Position numbers and translations under genes: made by a program. Below the pieces are notes generated by a model. That model made no database searches. It had not been told where the DNA came from and worked only from the letters and a program-made list of their open reading frames with translations. DNA of 12,740 nucleotides from an uncultured Eubacteriales bacterium (GTDB lineage Bacteria; Bacillota; Clostridia; Oscillospirales; CAG-272). Positions 1-7,210 of the stretch are shown in pieces (position 1 is the first letter of the stretch; each line of letters starts with the position of its first letter). The stretch covers positions 1 to 12,740 of the forward strand of contig CABPZV010000047.1 in the NCBI GenBank assembly GCA_902462015.1, given 5' to 3'.

Positions 1-54
1 AATATATATTCTAAAATTATAATCGGCGATGTGCCGGGATAAGGAGAAAGCAGG

Positions 55-1296
55 ATGTTGTACGGAAATGTTATTGTAGGGCAGTCAGGCGGACCTACCG
101 CAGCAATTAATGCATCACTTGCAGGTGTAATTCGCGGAACAATTGAAAATTGGTCGATTGGTACAGTATACGGAGCTTTGAACGGAATTGAAGGGATTCT
201 TGAAGAAAGATTTTGCAATCTGAGTGAAATTTTCGCAGACAAGTCGAAGTTAGATTTGCTTGAAAACACCCCATCATCGGCGCTCGGATCCTGCCGAATG
301 AAACTTCCTCCGGTACCTGAACAGGGACAGAGCAATGAGACGTACGATAAATTGTTTGCTATATTCAGAAAATATAATATAAGATATTTTTTGTACATAG
401 GCGGAAACGATTCTATGGATACTGTTGCCAAGCTTTCGGCATATGCAAATCGCACCGACTACAAGATAAGAGTACTTGGAATTCCGAAAACAATTGATAA
501 CGATGTTGCCGGAACGGACCATACTCCAGGGTACGGTTCTGCAGCCAAATATATCGCCGTTTCAATGCAGGAAATTCTGCGCGACTGCTCAGTTTATACA
601 GTAAAGGCCGTTACGATAGTTGAAATAATGGGAAGAGACGCCGGTTGGCTGACTGCAGCAGCAGCCCTTCCGAAACTCACCTGTGGCTGTGCCCCCGATT
701 ATGTATACCTGCCCGAACGCGATTTTGATTTTGAAAGGTTTTATGCAGACATTGAGGAAGCGTTTAAAAAACATTCAAACGTTGTTATTGCAGTTTCTGA
801 GGGACTCCGTACAGCTGACGGCCGTTATGTGGGCGAATCTGCACAAAGTGGGGTATCAGATGTGTTCGGACACAAATATCTTTCTGGAACAGGAAAGGCC
901 CTTGAAGCAGCGGTAAAGGAAAGGTTTGGATGTAAAGTTCGCTCTGTGGAATTAAATATTCTTCAAAGATGTGCATCTCATATTTCCTCTCTTACCGACA
1001 TAACCGAAGCGGTCGAGGTCGGCAAAGCGGCTATGCTCGAGGCAACAAAAGGAGCTACCGGGAAGATGATGACGCTGGTTCGTACCTCTTCCGACCCATA
1101 TGTATGTGTTCCCGGGTCTGAAGATATCGATAAAATCGCAAATTTTGTCCGCACAGTACCAGATGAATTTATAAATGAGGAAGGCAATAATGTAACGGAA
1201 GCTTGTCTTAAATATATTCAGCCGCTGATAGAAGGTGAAACGGCTCAGAAGTATGAACACGGTCTTCCGGTACATATGGTTATTGACAGAACATAA
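55..1296 (+). CDS. pfp: Pyrophosphate-dependent 6-phosphofructokinase
   Basis: Predicted cytoplasmic glycolytic enzyme that phosphorylates fructose 6-phosphate to fructose 1,6-bisphosphate, probably using PPi rather than ATP and therefore reversibly. Visible motifs are GQSGGPT (residues 9-15), the phosphoryl-donor loop GGNDS (116-120), the catalytic loop PKTIDND (144-150, catalytic Asp148) and the substrate-binding stretch MGRDAGW (192-198). Asp119 and Lys145 replace the two glycines that mark ATP-using enzymes (Gly104 and Gly124 of E. coli PfkA); this pair is the recognised PPi signature. Asn118 stands where E. coli has Asp103. At 413 aa the length is normal for the clostridial PPi-PFK group. 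The ATG follows AGGAG at 42-46 with a spacing of 8. About 90 bp separates it from the downstream lipoprotein gene with no terminator visible, so cotranscription is possible. Family assignment is firm; the phosphoryl donor is inferred from residues only. Confidence 0.95.
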   Translation: MLYGNVIVGQSGGPTAAINASLAGVIRGTIENWSIGTVYGALNGIEGILEERFCNLSEIFADKSKLDLLENTPSSALGSCRMKLPPVPEQGQSNETYDKLFAIFRKYNIRYFLYIGGNDSMDTVAKLSAYANRTDYKIRVLGIPKTIDNDVAGTDHTPGYGSAAKYIAVSMQEILRDCSVYTVKAVTIVEIMGRDAGWLTAAAALPKLTCGCAPDYVYLPERDFDFERFYADIEEAFKKHSNVVIAVSEGLRTADGRYVGESAQSGVSDVFGHKYLSGTGKALEAAVKERFGCKVRSVELNILQRCASHISSLTDITEAVEVGKAAMLEATKGATGKMMTLVRTSSDPYVCVPGSEDIDKIANFVRTVPDEFINEEGNNVTEACLKYIQPLIEGETAQKYEHGLPVHMVIDRT

Positions 1297-1386
1297 AAGC
1301 TAATTATTTCATATAAATAAATGTTTTGATTTAAATTAGAGATATAAAAATTTCCTCACATTGTGTCGAGAAAGGTAAATAATAAA

Positions 1387-2514
1387 ATGATTAAAAAAAT
1401 TACAGCGTTTTCGCTTGCCTGTATTCTTGGAGTGACAGCCGTTGTATTTTCCTCCTGCAAAAATCAATACACTAAAACACCGAAAGATTTTACTCCGCCG
1501 TATGATTATGACTTATCAGAATATGTTACTCTCGGACAGTATAAGGGTGTAGAGTATACTCCGTATAAGATAACGGCTACGGACGAACAAATTGAAAATA
1601 AGCTTGCAGAGGAACTCAAGGAATATTCAACAGTCGAGGTAATTTCCGACCGACCTGCAAAGCTTGGAGATACACTGACGATAAATTATGCCGGAACGAT
1701 TGATGGCGAAGCCTTTGAAGGCGGAACCGCTACCGAACAGACAATTACTCTTGGGCAAGCAGGGTATATAGATGGCTTCGAGGAAGGTCTTGTCGGACTA
1801 AATGCCGGTGAAACGACAACACTTCATCTGCAGTTTCCTGATCCATATCCAAATAATCCCGATCTTGCTGGAAAGGATGTAGATTTTACTGTCCTTGTTC
1901 GTTTCATCAGAGCGGTGACAGTTCCTGAGCTTACGGATGAATTCGTAGCCGGCATCGGAGACTATGCTTCGGCAGAGGAATATAAAATTTATATTAAATC
2001 GCTGGTTGAAGAAGACAATAAAAAATCTGAAGCTTCGGAGAATGAAATGCGCGTATGGGAGGTCGTCTACAACGGTTGCGAATTTCACGGCGTCCCTGAG
2101 ACTGAAGTAAACACTTATCGTGATAAAATTATAAACCAATATACCGCATACGCAGAATCGAATTCGATGGAGCTTGAGGAGTTTGTAACTACTTATTTAG
2201 GTACAGACTACGATACATTTGAAGCGCAGGTGAAAGCGATTTCTGAATCACAGGTCAAGCAGGAGCTTATAATATATTCAATTGTTCATGCTGAAAAATT
2301 AAGACTTACAGACAAAGAATATGATGAAGGAATTGCGGAATTAGCTGAATCAAATAATACTACTGTAGAATCTCTTGAACAGCAGGCAGAATTTTCTGAA
2401 TTATGGAAAGCTATTATGCCGGGAAAAGTTCTGTCATTTCTTCTTGACAACGCAGTTGCAGCCACTGCTGATTCAGATACGGAAGCTGCGCTCACCACAA
2501 CTGCGGCAGAGTAA
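1387..2514 (+). CDS. Trigger-factor-like FKBP-type peptidyl-prolyl isomerase, predicted lipoprotein
   Basis: Predicted extracytoplasmic folding factor. The N-terminus (MIKKI, then a hydrophobic run to about residue 23) ends in FSSC, giving a lipidated Cys24; Phe at -3 is unusual for a lipobox. Residues about 92-176 form an FKBP domain of the trigger-factor type (GDTLTINYAGTIDGEAFEGG, later GYIDGFEEGLVGLNAGE and DLAGKDVDFTVLV). Residues about 180-350 are mainly helical and acidic, like the trigger factor C-terminal chaperone region. The trigger factor N-terminal ribosome-docking domain is absent, so this is not the ribosomal Tig protein. The tail is rich in Ala and Thr. I chose the ATG at 1387 (375 aa) over an in-frame GTG at 1363 because AGAAAGG (1369-1375) lies just upstream of it and because it places the signal peptide at the very N-terminus. 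A stand-alone chaperone or isomerase role at the outer face of the membrane is inferred. Confidence 0.88.
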   Translation: MIKKITAFSLACILGVTAVVFSSCKNQYTKTPKDFTPPYDYDLSEYVTLGQYKGVEYTPYKITATDEQIENKLAEELKEYSTVEVISDRPAKLGDTLTINYAGTIDGEAFEGGTATEQTITLGQAGYIDGFEEGLVGLNAGETTTLHLQFPDPYPNNPDLAGKDVDFTVLVRFIRAVTVPELTDEFVAGIGDYASAEEYKIYIKSLVEEDNKKSEASENEMRVWEVVYNGCEFHGVPETEVNTYRDKIINQYTAYAESNSMELEEFVTTYLGTDYDTFEAQVKAISESQVKQELIIYSIVHAEKLRLTDKEYDEGIAELAESNNTTVESLEQQAEFSELWKAIMPGKVLSFLLDNAVAATADSDTEAALTTTAAE

Positions 2515-2664
2515 AACTTTAAATATAGCTCACAGCGCCGCCGTATATCGTTTTCAGATGGAGATTATTCCTACTGTAAATTTAAGATATCCCCCAGGGT
2601 TACAGAGAGTAAACGACTGTAAGCCGTCACTCAACGTCTTTATGGTTGATTGTAACACAACATA

Positions 2665-2708
2665 AAAATGCAGATGCTCCGCTTATAAAGGTGGGGTATC
2701 TGCATTTT
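2665..2708. terminator. Bidirectional intrinsic terminator between the FKBP lipoprotein gene and recG
   Basis: A near-perfect inverted repeat pairs 2665-2684 with 2689-2708 around a 4-nt loop (2685-2688). The outer 11 bp (AAAATGCAGAT/ATCTGCATTTT) are exact and the inner 9 pairs include several G-U pairs on the plus-strand RNA. T-rich DNA follows on the plus strand (TTTTATTT), and a run of A at 2664-2668 gives a U-run on the minus strand. It lies between two convergent genes, so it can serve both. The remaining non-coding bases at 2515-2660 contain no gene that I can see. Confidence 0.85.
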
Positions 2709-2735
2709 ATTTGATACTTCATACGGTATACTGTC

Positions 2736-4934
2736 TCAATGAATTGTATTAACTTCTGTATTGAATAGCTTTACTACTTCCCTGCCCGCTGGTATATTTT
2801 GAGGAAGCTCAAGCTTAGGGTCAGACTGAAGTGTCTGCTTTGCGGAATCCGATGCAGATTTAAGCAAATTTTCATCTGAAAAACCTGTAAGCAAATCCGA
2901 ATTGAAGCTTCCGTGCTGTCGTGCAATTCCGGAAGCCCGGGGAAAGAAATCACCGGGGCCGCGAAGTTCAAGATCTTTTTGAGCAATTTCATACCCGTTA
3001 TTTGTTTTCTTCATTATTTCCATTCTTTTTCTTGCTCCGTCAGATTTGCTGTCCGAGATCAGAATGCAAAAGGATTTAGCTGTGCCGCGTCCGACCCTTC
3101 CTCTCAGCTGATGCAGCTGTGCCAGTCCGAAACGCTCAGCGTTTTCGATTATCATCAGGGCTGCATTCGGAACATTTATTCCAACCTCTATAACCGTTGT
3201 TGATATGAGAATCTTTGTTTTCCCAGAAGAAAAATCAGTCATATTCGATTCTTTCTCCTTTGGATTCATTTTTCCATGGAGCATCCCTATACGTATATCA
3301 GGAAATATCTCTTTTGACAGAAGATTGTACGTATCAATAACGCTATTAAGTTTTATGCCTTTGTGATTTTCCTCTTTTGCAATGTCGAAAATACTTAAAG
3401 GTATAAAATCCTCAAGTTCGGAATTACCGTTGTCATCATTTTTGTTTTCAATAGATGGACATACAATATAAGCCTGATATCCTTCACTTATGTTTTTTCT
3501 AATGAAATTATAAATTCTTGGAATATAGCTGCTGTCTACAGCAAAAGTATCAACCTTTTTCCGTCCGGGAGGAAGCTCATCCAGTACAGATATTTCAAGA
3601 TCTCCGTATAAGGTAAAAGCAAGGGTTCTTGGAATAGGGGTTGCGCTCATTACTAAAATATGTGCTGATATTTCCTTTTCATGCTGAAATTCAGAACCAT
3701 TTATTACTTTTGTTTCACTTTTTCCCGCAAGTGCAGTTCTTTGCATAACCCCGAAACGATGCTGTTCATCTGTAATTACAAGTCCAAGTCTTTTGAACCT
3801 TATATCTGGAGAAATAAGCGCATGTGTTCCGATTATAAGATTTATTTTTCCGTTCTCCAATTCTTCAATAGTTTTGCCGCGCTCTGCTTTTCTGACTGAC
3901 CCACTAAGAAGTGCCGTTTTTATTCCTACTTTTTCAAAAAGAGGTTTCAGCTCGTCATAATGCTGTCTGGCAAGTATCTCTGTCGGCGCCATAAGCGCTG
4001 CCTGCGTGTCGTTTTTTACAGCAGTATAAATTGCGGCTGCTGCACAAACTGTTTTTCCGCTGCCTACATCTCCGGTAAGAATACGACTCATCGGAGGCTT
4101 ATTTCTACCGCACATATCATCCTCAATTTCCGAAATTGCACGTTTTTGTGCACCGGTAAGTTCAAAACCGATACAATCGAGGAAAGGTCTATAATCAATC
4201 TTACTCATTGGAAGAGAAATTCGGTTATCTATATATTTTTTTGATAGGCCGGAACCCAGCAAAAATATATAAATACGTTCAAATGAAAAACGTCTGAGTG
4301 CGTCAGTCATATCTTCATCCGTTTGAGGAAAGTGTACCGCTTTTATAGCTTCGCAGATAGAAAGCAGACTATGTTCCTTTTGGATTTGTTCCGGAATTAT
4401 ATCGTCATATTCGGTTAAATAATTCCCTTTAATTGCAGACTGCATAAATGATGCCATCATTTTTTGAGATATGCCGGAGGTCAGCGGATAAACCGGTACA
4501 AGATTCGGAAGCTTCATTCCGGGAACATACGGCTCGAACATCGGCGACGTAAGCTCCGGTTTTTTTGAAACATAGTTTAGCTTGCCCCAAAATCTGAACT
4601 CTGCACCTACTTCGAAAATACTCTTTACATATGGCTGATTGAAGAATACTATTGTACATGTTCCGCTTTCGTCAAATGCAGTAAATTTTGTGACAGATCG
4701 GTTGCCCGTTATTTTTGCAGTTCTCGGAGCTGTAGAAACGGTTAGTCTGAATGCTCCTATAGTTCCGTCAGGGCATTCGGCAAGTCTGAGTATGTTTCCG
4801 CGGTTTTGATATCCGCGCGGAAAATGATAGAGCAATTCGCGTACGGTAGTTATACCTAATTTTTCAAGCGCCTTGGCTCTAACTGCTCCTATTCCCGGTA
4901 CATATCTTATCGGTGTATCAGCACGAGAGACCAT
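2736..4934 (-). CDS. recG: ATP-dependent DNA helicase RecG
   Basis: Predicted double-stranded DNA translocase that remodels stalled replication forks and branch-migrates Holliday junctions. The N-terminal part (about 1-150) matches the RecG wedge region, with YVPGIGAVRAKALEKLGI near the start and an OB-fold-like stretch after it. Superfamily 2 motifs follow: GDVGSGKT (288-295, Walker A), TDEQHRFG (388-395, motif II with the RecG-type DEQH), SATPIPRTLA (430-439), VIEVGINVPNA (581-591) and HQLRGRVGRG (608-617, motif VI). At 732 aa it is longer than the roughly 680-695 aa usual for the family. Most of the excess appears to be two inserts, one at about 404-422 just before motif III and one at about 497-527, which is Asn/Asp/Glu-rich. 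The ATG has GGGG about 11 nt upstream. It appears monocistronic: convergent with the upstream pair and separated from spoIIIAH by a terminator and its own promoter. Confidence 0.97.
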   Translation of the reverse strand: MVSRADTPIRYVPGIGAVRAKALEKLGITTVRELLYHFPRGYQNRGNILRLAECPDGTIGAFRLTVSTAPRTAKITGNRSVTKFTAFDESGTCTIVFFNQPYVKSIFEVGAEFRFWGKLNYVSKKPELTSPMFEPYVPGMKLPNLVPVYPLTSGISQKMMASFMQSAIKGNYLTEYDDIIPEQIQKEHSLLSICEAIKAVHFPQTDEDMTDALRRFSFERIYIFLLGSGLSKKYIDNRISLPMSKIDYRPFLDCIGFELTGAQKRAISEIEDDMCGRNKPPMSRILTGDVGSGKTVCAAAAIYTAVKNDTQAALMAPTEILARQHYDELKPLFEKVGIKTALLSGSVRKAERGKTIEELENGKINLIIGTHALISPDIRFKRLGLVITDEQHRFGVMQRTALAGKSETKVINGSEFQHEKEISAHILVMSATPIPRTLAFTLYGDLEISVLDELPPGRKKVDTFAVDSSYIPRIYNFIRKNISEGYQAYIVCPSIENKNDDNGNSELEDFIPLSIFDIAKEENHKGIKLNSVIDTYNLLSKEIFPDIRIGMLHGKMNPKEKESNMTDFSSGKTKILISTTVIEVGINVPNAALMIIENAERFGLAQLHQLRGRVGRGTAKSFCILISDSKSDGARKRMEIMKKTNNGYEIAQKDLELRGPGDFFPRASGIARQHGSFNSDLLTGFSDENLLKSASDSAKQTLQSDPKLELPQNIPAGREVVKLFNTEVNTIH

Positions 4935-5100
4935 AATAATTTATACCCCAAATGCCCTATAGGCTTCCTTTCTTAGAATAAAGCCGAAATATGTAGCCAT
5001 TGTCCTGCCAAAAACAAATAAACTTAAGACTACTTTCATTTTTCAGTGACTTTGTCAGATCGGTATACCGTTTGTAATAATTATTCTGATACTAAAAATA

Positions 5101-5126
5101 GCCGCAGTGTCAGCCAACACTGCGGC
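5101..5126 (-). terminator. Intrinsic terminator downstream of spoIIIAH
   Basis: A perfect 10-bp stem pairs GCCGCAGTGT (5101-5110) with ACACTGCGGC (5117-5126) around a 6-nt loop. Read on the minus strand, the hairpin is followed at once by TATTTTTAGT, a U-rich tract. It lies about 90 bp beyond the spoIIIAH stop codon. It also lies only a few bases downstream of the consensus promoter at 5146-5174, so it may additionally attenuate transcription into recG. Confidence 0.85.
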
Positions 5127-5127
5127 A

Positions 5128-5144
5128 GAACTGTTATACAGTTC
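5128..5144. promoter_or_regulatory. Palindrome overlapping the predicted start point of the recG-facing promoter
   Basis: GAACTGT-TAT-ACAGTTC is a perfect 7-bp inverted repeat with a 3-bp centre. It begins 1 bp downstream of the -10 box of the minus-strand promoter and covers the expected transcription start (about 5137-5139). Only half of it would be in the RNA, so a DNA operator for a dimeric repressor is more likely than an RNA hairpin. The binding protein is unknown. Confidence 0.45.
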
Positions 5145-5145
5145 A

Positions 5146-5174
5146 ATTATAATCTTATCTGTAAGTTTTGTCAA
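5146..5174 (-). promoter_or_regulatory. Exact-consensus sigma-A promoter facing recG
   Basis: On the minus strand, TTGACA (5174-5169) is separated by exactly 17 bp (5168-5152) from TATAAT (5151-5146). Both hexamers and the spacer match the vegetative consensus perfectly. Transcription would run toward recG, whose ATG lies about 200 nt downstream. The RNA would meet the hairpin at 5101-5126 within about 15 nt of its start. Confidence 0.8.
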
Positions 5175-5217
5175 CCATTCAAAAACTATAGGGATTATTA
5201 TTCGAATTTAAATATAA

Positions 5218-6150
5218 TCAACTGGGAGTTTTTTCAACAATTTTAATGCCCGTTGCAGGCAGAGACGTTTGTTCGCAGATAATTTCGGTGATTTGAGCAA
5301 CTTCTCCTGCAAGAAGACCGTCACTTGCAACAATAACAGTCGCGCCTCCGTCGCCAACTACCGCTATACAGTCTTCAAATCCCTTAGCTTTAATCAGAGA
5401 TTCAATATTTGATTCCTGCTCAATTTGTGATGCAATTTTCGACATGCTTTGCAGTGCGCTGTCCTTACTTTCCTGGAGAGCATCCTCACTGTCGATGACA
5501 AGCTGTAAAACTTCAAGCGACTCATCTCTTGCCCGTCTTCTATTTACCGCTGCAGTTGAAAAATATTCTGATTCAGTAATATTTACATTTCCGGCCAAAT
5601 TTTCATTGTCTGCGTTAACATTGGCTGTTCCTGTATCAACGGCTGGATCTCCTGAGGCATCGGTATAATCGTTATAGCTGCGGTTGTCTCCTGTGAGTGT
5701 ATGATTTAAAACAAGGGCGCCGCAAATTAACGCCAAGGCGCCGATCACAATAGCGTTTTTCTTACGAAAATGTATTTTTTCAGGAAGTTTTCGTAATGAA
5801 GCTATATTCAGTTTGTTTTTCCATCTATCTATAATTGCTTCATCATCCTGTACATTTTCTGCATTAGGAGGATTTACTGATTTTGTCAGCTGTTCGGATT
5901 TATGAACTGAATTCTTCTCTTTTGGTTTATAACTGAACTCGGAGAACTCCGGTCCAGTGTTTTTTTTCTTCTCTTCGCTCACTGTCTTTTTGTCAATCAA
6001 AGGCATAAGTTTTTCAATACTTTTTCCGTTCTGACCTAAAGGTGAGGTTTTCAGTGAAAGCTGATTGATTTCCTCTGACGGGATATTTGGAATTTGACTT
6101 CCCGAAAGTTTCTTTTCTTCTTTTTCTCCGCTTGCTTTTATGATAGTCAT
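5218..6150 (-). CDS. spoIIIAH: Stage III sporulation protein AH (SpoIIIAH-like), with long N-terminal extension
   Basis: In endospore formers SpoIIIAH is a mother-cell membrane protein. Its extracellular ring-forming domain binds SpoIIQ from the forespore and helps build the channel between the two cells. Here a single transmembrane helix lies at about 132-150. A low-complexity Asn/Asp/Thr-rich linker follows, and then the typical C-terminal part: a helical stretch with NRRRARDESLEVLQLVID (about 203-220) and the conserved core ESNIESLIKAKGFEDCIAVV (246-265) and AGEVAQITEIICEQT (281-295). The protein is 310 aa against about 218 aa for B. subtilis. The extra part is a Lys/Glu/Ser-rich, probably disordered cytoplasmic segment of about 130 residues before the helix. 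A TGA lies in frame three codons upstream of the ATG, so this is the first available start. A purine-rich RBS (AGGAAAGG) is about 14 nt away. No other spoIIIA gene is adjacent, although spoIIIAH normally ends the eight-gene spoIIIA operon. Confidence 0.88.
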   Translation of the reverse strand: MTIIKASGEKEEKKLSGSQIPNIPSEEINQLSLKTSPLGQNGKSIEKLMPLIDKKTVSEEKKKNTGPEFSEFSYKPKEKNSVHKSEQLTKSVNPPNAENVQDDEAIIDRWKNKLNIASLRKLPEKIHFRKKNAIVIGALALICGALVLNHTLTGDNRSYNDYTDASGDPAVDTGTANVNADNENLAGNVNITESEYFSTAAVNRRRARDESLEVLQLVIDSEDALQESKDSALQSMSKIASQIEQESNIESLIKAKGFEDCIAVVGDGGATVIVASDGLLAGEVAQITEIICEQTSLPATGIKIVEKTPS

Positions 6151-6227
6151 AACAAATCATGCATCCTTTCCTGATCATATGTTGATGCATATCGCATCCA
6201 GGGAATAATCGAGTTTTTGGTACGGGC

Positions 6228-6250
6228 AAAAAAACGCAATAAGGCGTTTT
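6228..6250 (-). terminator. Intrinsic terminator upstream of spoIIIAH
   Basis: On the minus strand, AAAACGC (6250-6244) pairs perfectly with GCGTTTT (6237-6231) around a 6-nt loop, and a run of seven T (6234-6228) overlaps and follows the stem. No coding sequence precedes it on this strand for thousands of bases, other than the pgm, dehydratase-like and htpG genes beyond the divergent amidotransferase. It therefore most likely ends a short non-coding transcript. Confidence 0.7.
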
Positions 6251-6335
6251 GATGGTGAACTAACTGTACCACCCCGCAAAAAGTAAGTGGAACCCGCTGC
6301 TCTAACAGTCGACGCCTCGGCTGCATCGCCTTAAC

Positions 6336-6363
6336 ATGCGGGGAACATCTTGCTTTTAGTTAT
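6336..6363. repeat. Intergenic repeat block, copy A
   Basis: A 28-bp block with the core GGAACATC followed by CTTTTAGTTAT. It matches 9198-9224 at about 24 of 28 positions with one gap, and shares GAACATC plus TTTAGTT at the same spacing with 10464-10485. Compared by eye only. Its right half also forms the outer stem of the candidate RNA in this region. Confidence 0.45.
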
Positions 6364-6470
6364 ATGTTAAATCTATATGCAGTAATTTTATTGGATATTC
6401 CTCTTTATAAGAAATCTAACATTAACAAAAATAAATATTTTTCATATACTTATATGGGAGGGTATATCTT

Positions 6471-7166
6471 ATGCATTTTTCCGGTTACATAATTGGAATA
6501 ACTCCCGGACGGGATGAAGATAATAAAAATTACCGTATGAGAATCAAAGTCGCCGACTGGATCCGAAGTGCCGGTCTTTGTCCGTTGATGTATGACATGT
6601 GCTCAGATGAAAACTATATAAAAAAAGTTTGCAGTATATCGGACGGGATTATTTTCAGCGGCGGAGGAGACATTCTGCCGTATTTTTACGGAGAACACGG
6701 AACGGACAACTGTAACGGTATTGACCGACAGAGAGATTTGTTTGAACTGAAATTATTTGCTGAAGCAAGGAAACGGGGATTACCGATTCTCGGTATTTGC
6801 CGGGGAGCACAACTGATTGCTGTTGGATTGGGAGGACGGCTTGGAAGAAATATAACGGGGCACAGTGAATCAACACATACCATAATTGCCGTAGAAAATA
6901 CAGAGATTTATCGTATTACTGGTGGAAAGGCGGAAGTTAACAGTTATCACCACCAGTTTATTACTTCTCTTCCTACGAACGGAACAGGGATAATATCCGC
7001 GGCAGATGAAAGCGGTACGGCTGAAGCTGTAGAAGCTCCGAACGGTTCATTTTGTGTAGGCGTTCAGTGGCATCCTGAGCTTGAGATACATAACGAGGTT
7101 TCTTTACGGCTAATCAAAAGATTTTCGGAATCGGTTAAAAATAATCAAGTATTCAATAAAAGCTAA
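6471..7166 (+). CDS. Class I glutamine amidotransferase-like protein, gamma-glutamyl-GABA hydrolase (peptidase C26) family
   Basis: Predicted cytoplasmic gamma-glutamyl hydrolase with a Cys-His-Glu triad. The nucleophile elbow is GICRGAQ (Cys110) and the His/Glu pair lies in VQWHPE (His201, Glu203). Family signatures include SGGGDILPYFYGE (63-75), DRQRDLFE (85-92) and VNSYHHQ (156-162), which resemble PuuD, the enzyme that releases GABA from gamma-glutamyl-GABA in putrescine breakdown. At 231 aa it is slightly shorter than PuuD (about 254). No other Puu pathway genes lie nearby, so the true substrate is open; other gamma-glutamyl amides are possible. The ATG has a strong RBS, GGGAGGG, 8 nt upstream. 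The gene is transcribed divergently from spoIIIAH, and a terminator begins at its stop codon, so it looks monocistronic. Confidence 0.88.
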   Translation: MHFSGYIIGITPGRDEDNKNYRMRIKVADWIRSAGLCPLMYDMCSDENYIKKVCSISDGIIFSGGGDILPYFYGEHGTDNCNGIDRQRDLFELKLFAEARKRGLPILGICRGAQLIAVGLGGRLGRNITGHSESTHTIIAVENTEIYRITGGKAEVNSYHHQFITSLPTNGTGIISAADESGTAEAVEAPNGSFCVGVQWHPELEIHNEVSLRLIKRFSESVKNNQVFNKS

Positions 7167-7187
7167 AAGCCCCTCACGGGGCTTTTT
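7165..7187. terminator. Bidirectional terminator between the amidotransferase and phosphohexomutase genes
   Basis: AAAAGCCCC (7165-7173) pairs with GGGGCTTTT (7178-7186) around the loop TCAC, followed by T at 7187. The A-run on the left gives a U-run on the minus strand, so it can also end the convergent pgm transcript, whose stop codon lies about 25 bp away. The stem overlaps the amidotransferase stop codon. Confidence 0.9.
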
Positions 7188-7210
7188 GTGTTAAACAATA
7201 TTTCTTTTAG

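Larger units (their letters stand above)
6228..6365 (-). ncRNA. Candidate structured leader or small RNA upstream of spoIIIAH
   Basis: In the 320-bp gene-free stretch 6151-6470, the minus strand can form a nested fold. AACTAA (from 6361-6356) pairs with TTAGTT (from 6263-6258). Inside it, CCCCGCA (6343-6337) pairs with TGCGGGG (6278-6272). Near the apex, 6328-6323 pairs with 6315-6310 around a 7-nt loop. It is followed by a minus-strand intrinsic terminator at 6228-6250. The element would be about 140 nt long and ends 78 nt before the spoIIIAH start. It could be an independent small RNA or an attenuator leader. I do not recognise a known riboswitch class. The rest of the stretch (6366-6470) is A/T-rich spacer before the next gene. 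Confidence 0.4.

Noticed and set aside
1297..1386. Separate promoter or terminator between the phosphofructokinase and lipoprotein genes.
   Set aside because: The gap is A/T-rich, but no stable hairpin or properly spaced -35/-10 pair could be identified.
6014..6229. Minus-strand 71-aa reading frame starting MPVPKTRLF overlapping the spoIIIAH 5' end.
   Set aside because: It overlaps a well-supported gene in another frame, has no recognisable domain and has no good RBS. The basic C-terminal stretch is a frame shadow of the Lys/Glu-rich extension.
6251..6280. Possible T-box antiterminator (GGGGTGGTAC on the minus strand, just before a terminator).
   Set aside because: The match stops after GGTAC: the CCGCG part is replaced by AGTTAG. 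No stem I or specifier landmarks are seen in the about 100 nt available, and spoIIIAH is not a T-box target.
6228..6365. 6S RNA (GATGTTC-like start, rod-like fold, central unpaired region).
   Set aside because: Length and general shape are compatible, but I could not match conserved central-bubble sequences. I left it as an unassigned candidate RNA.
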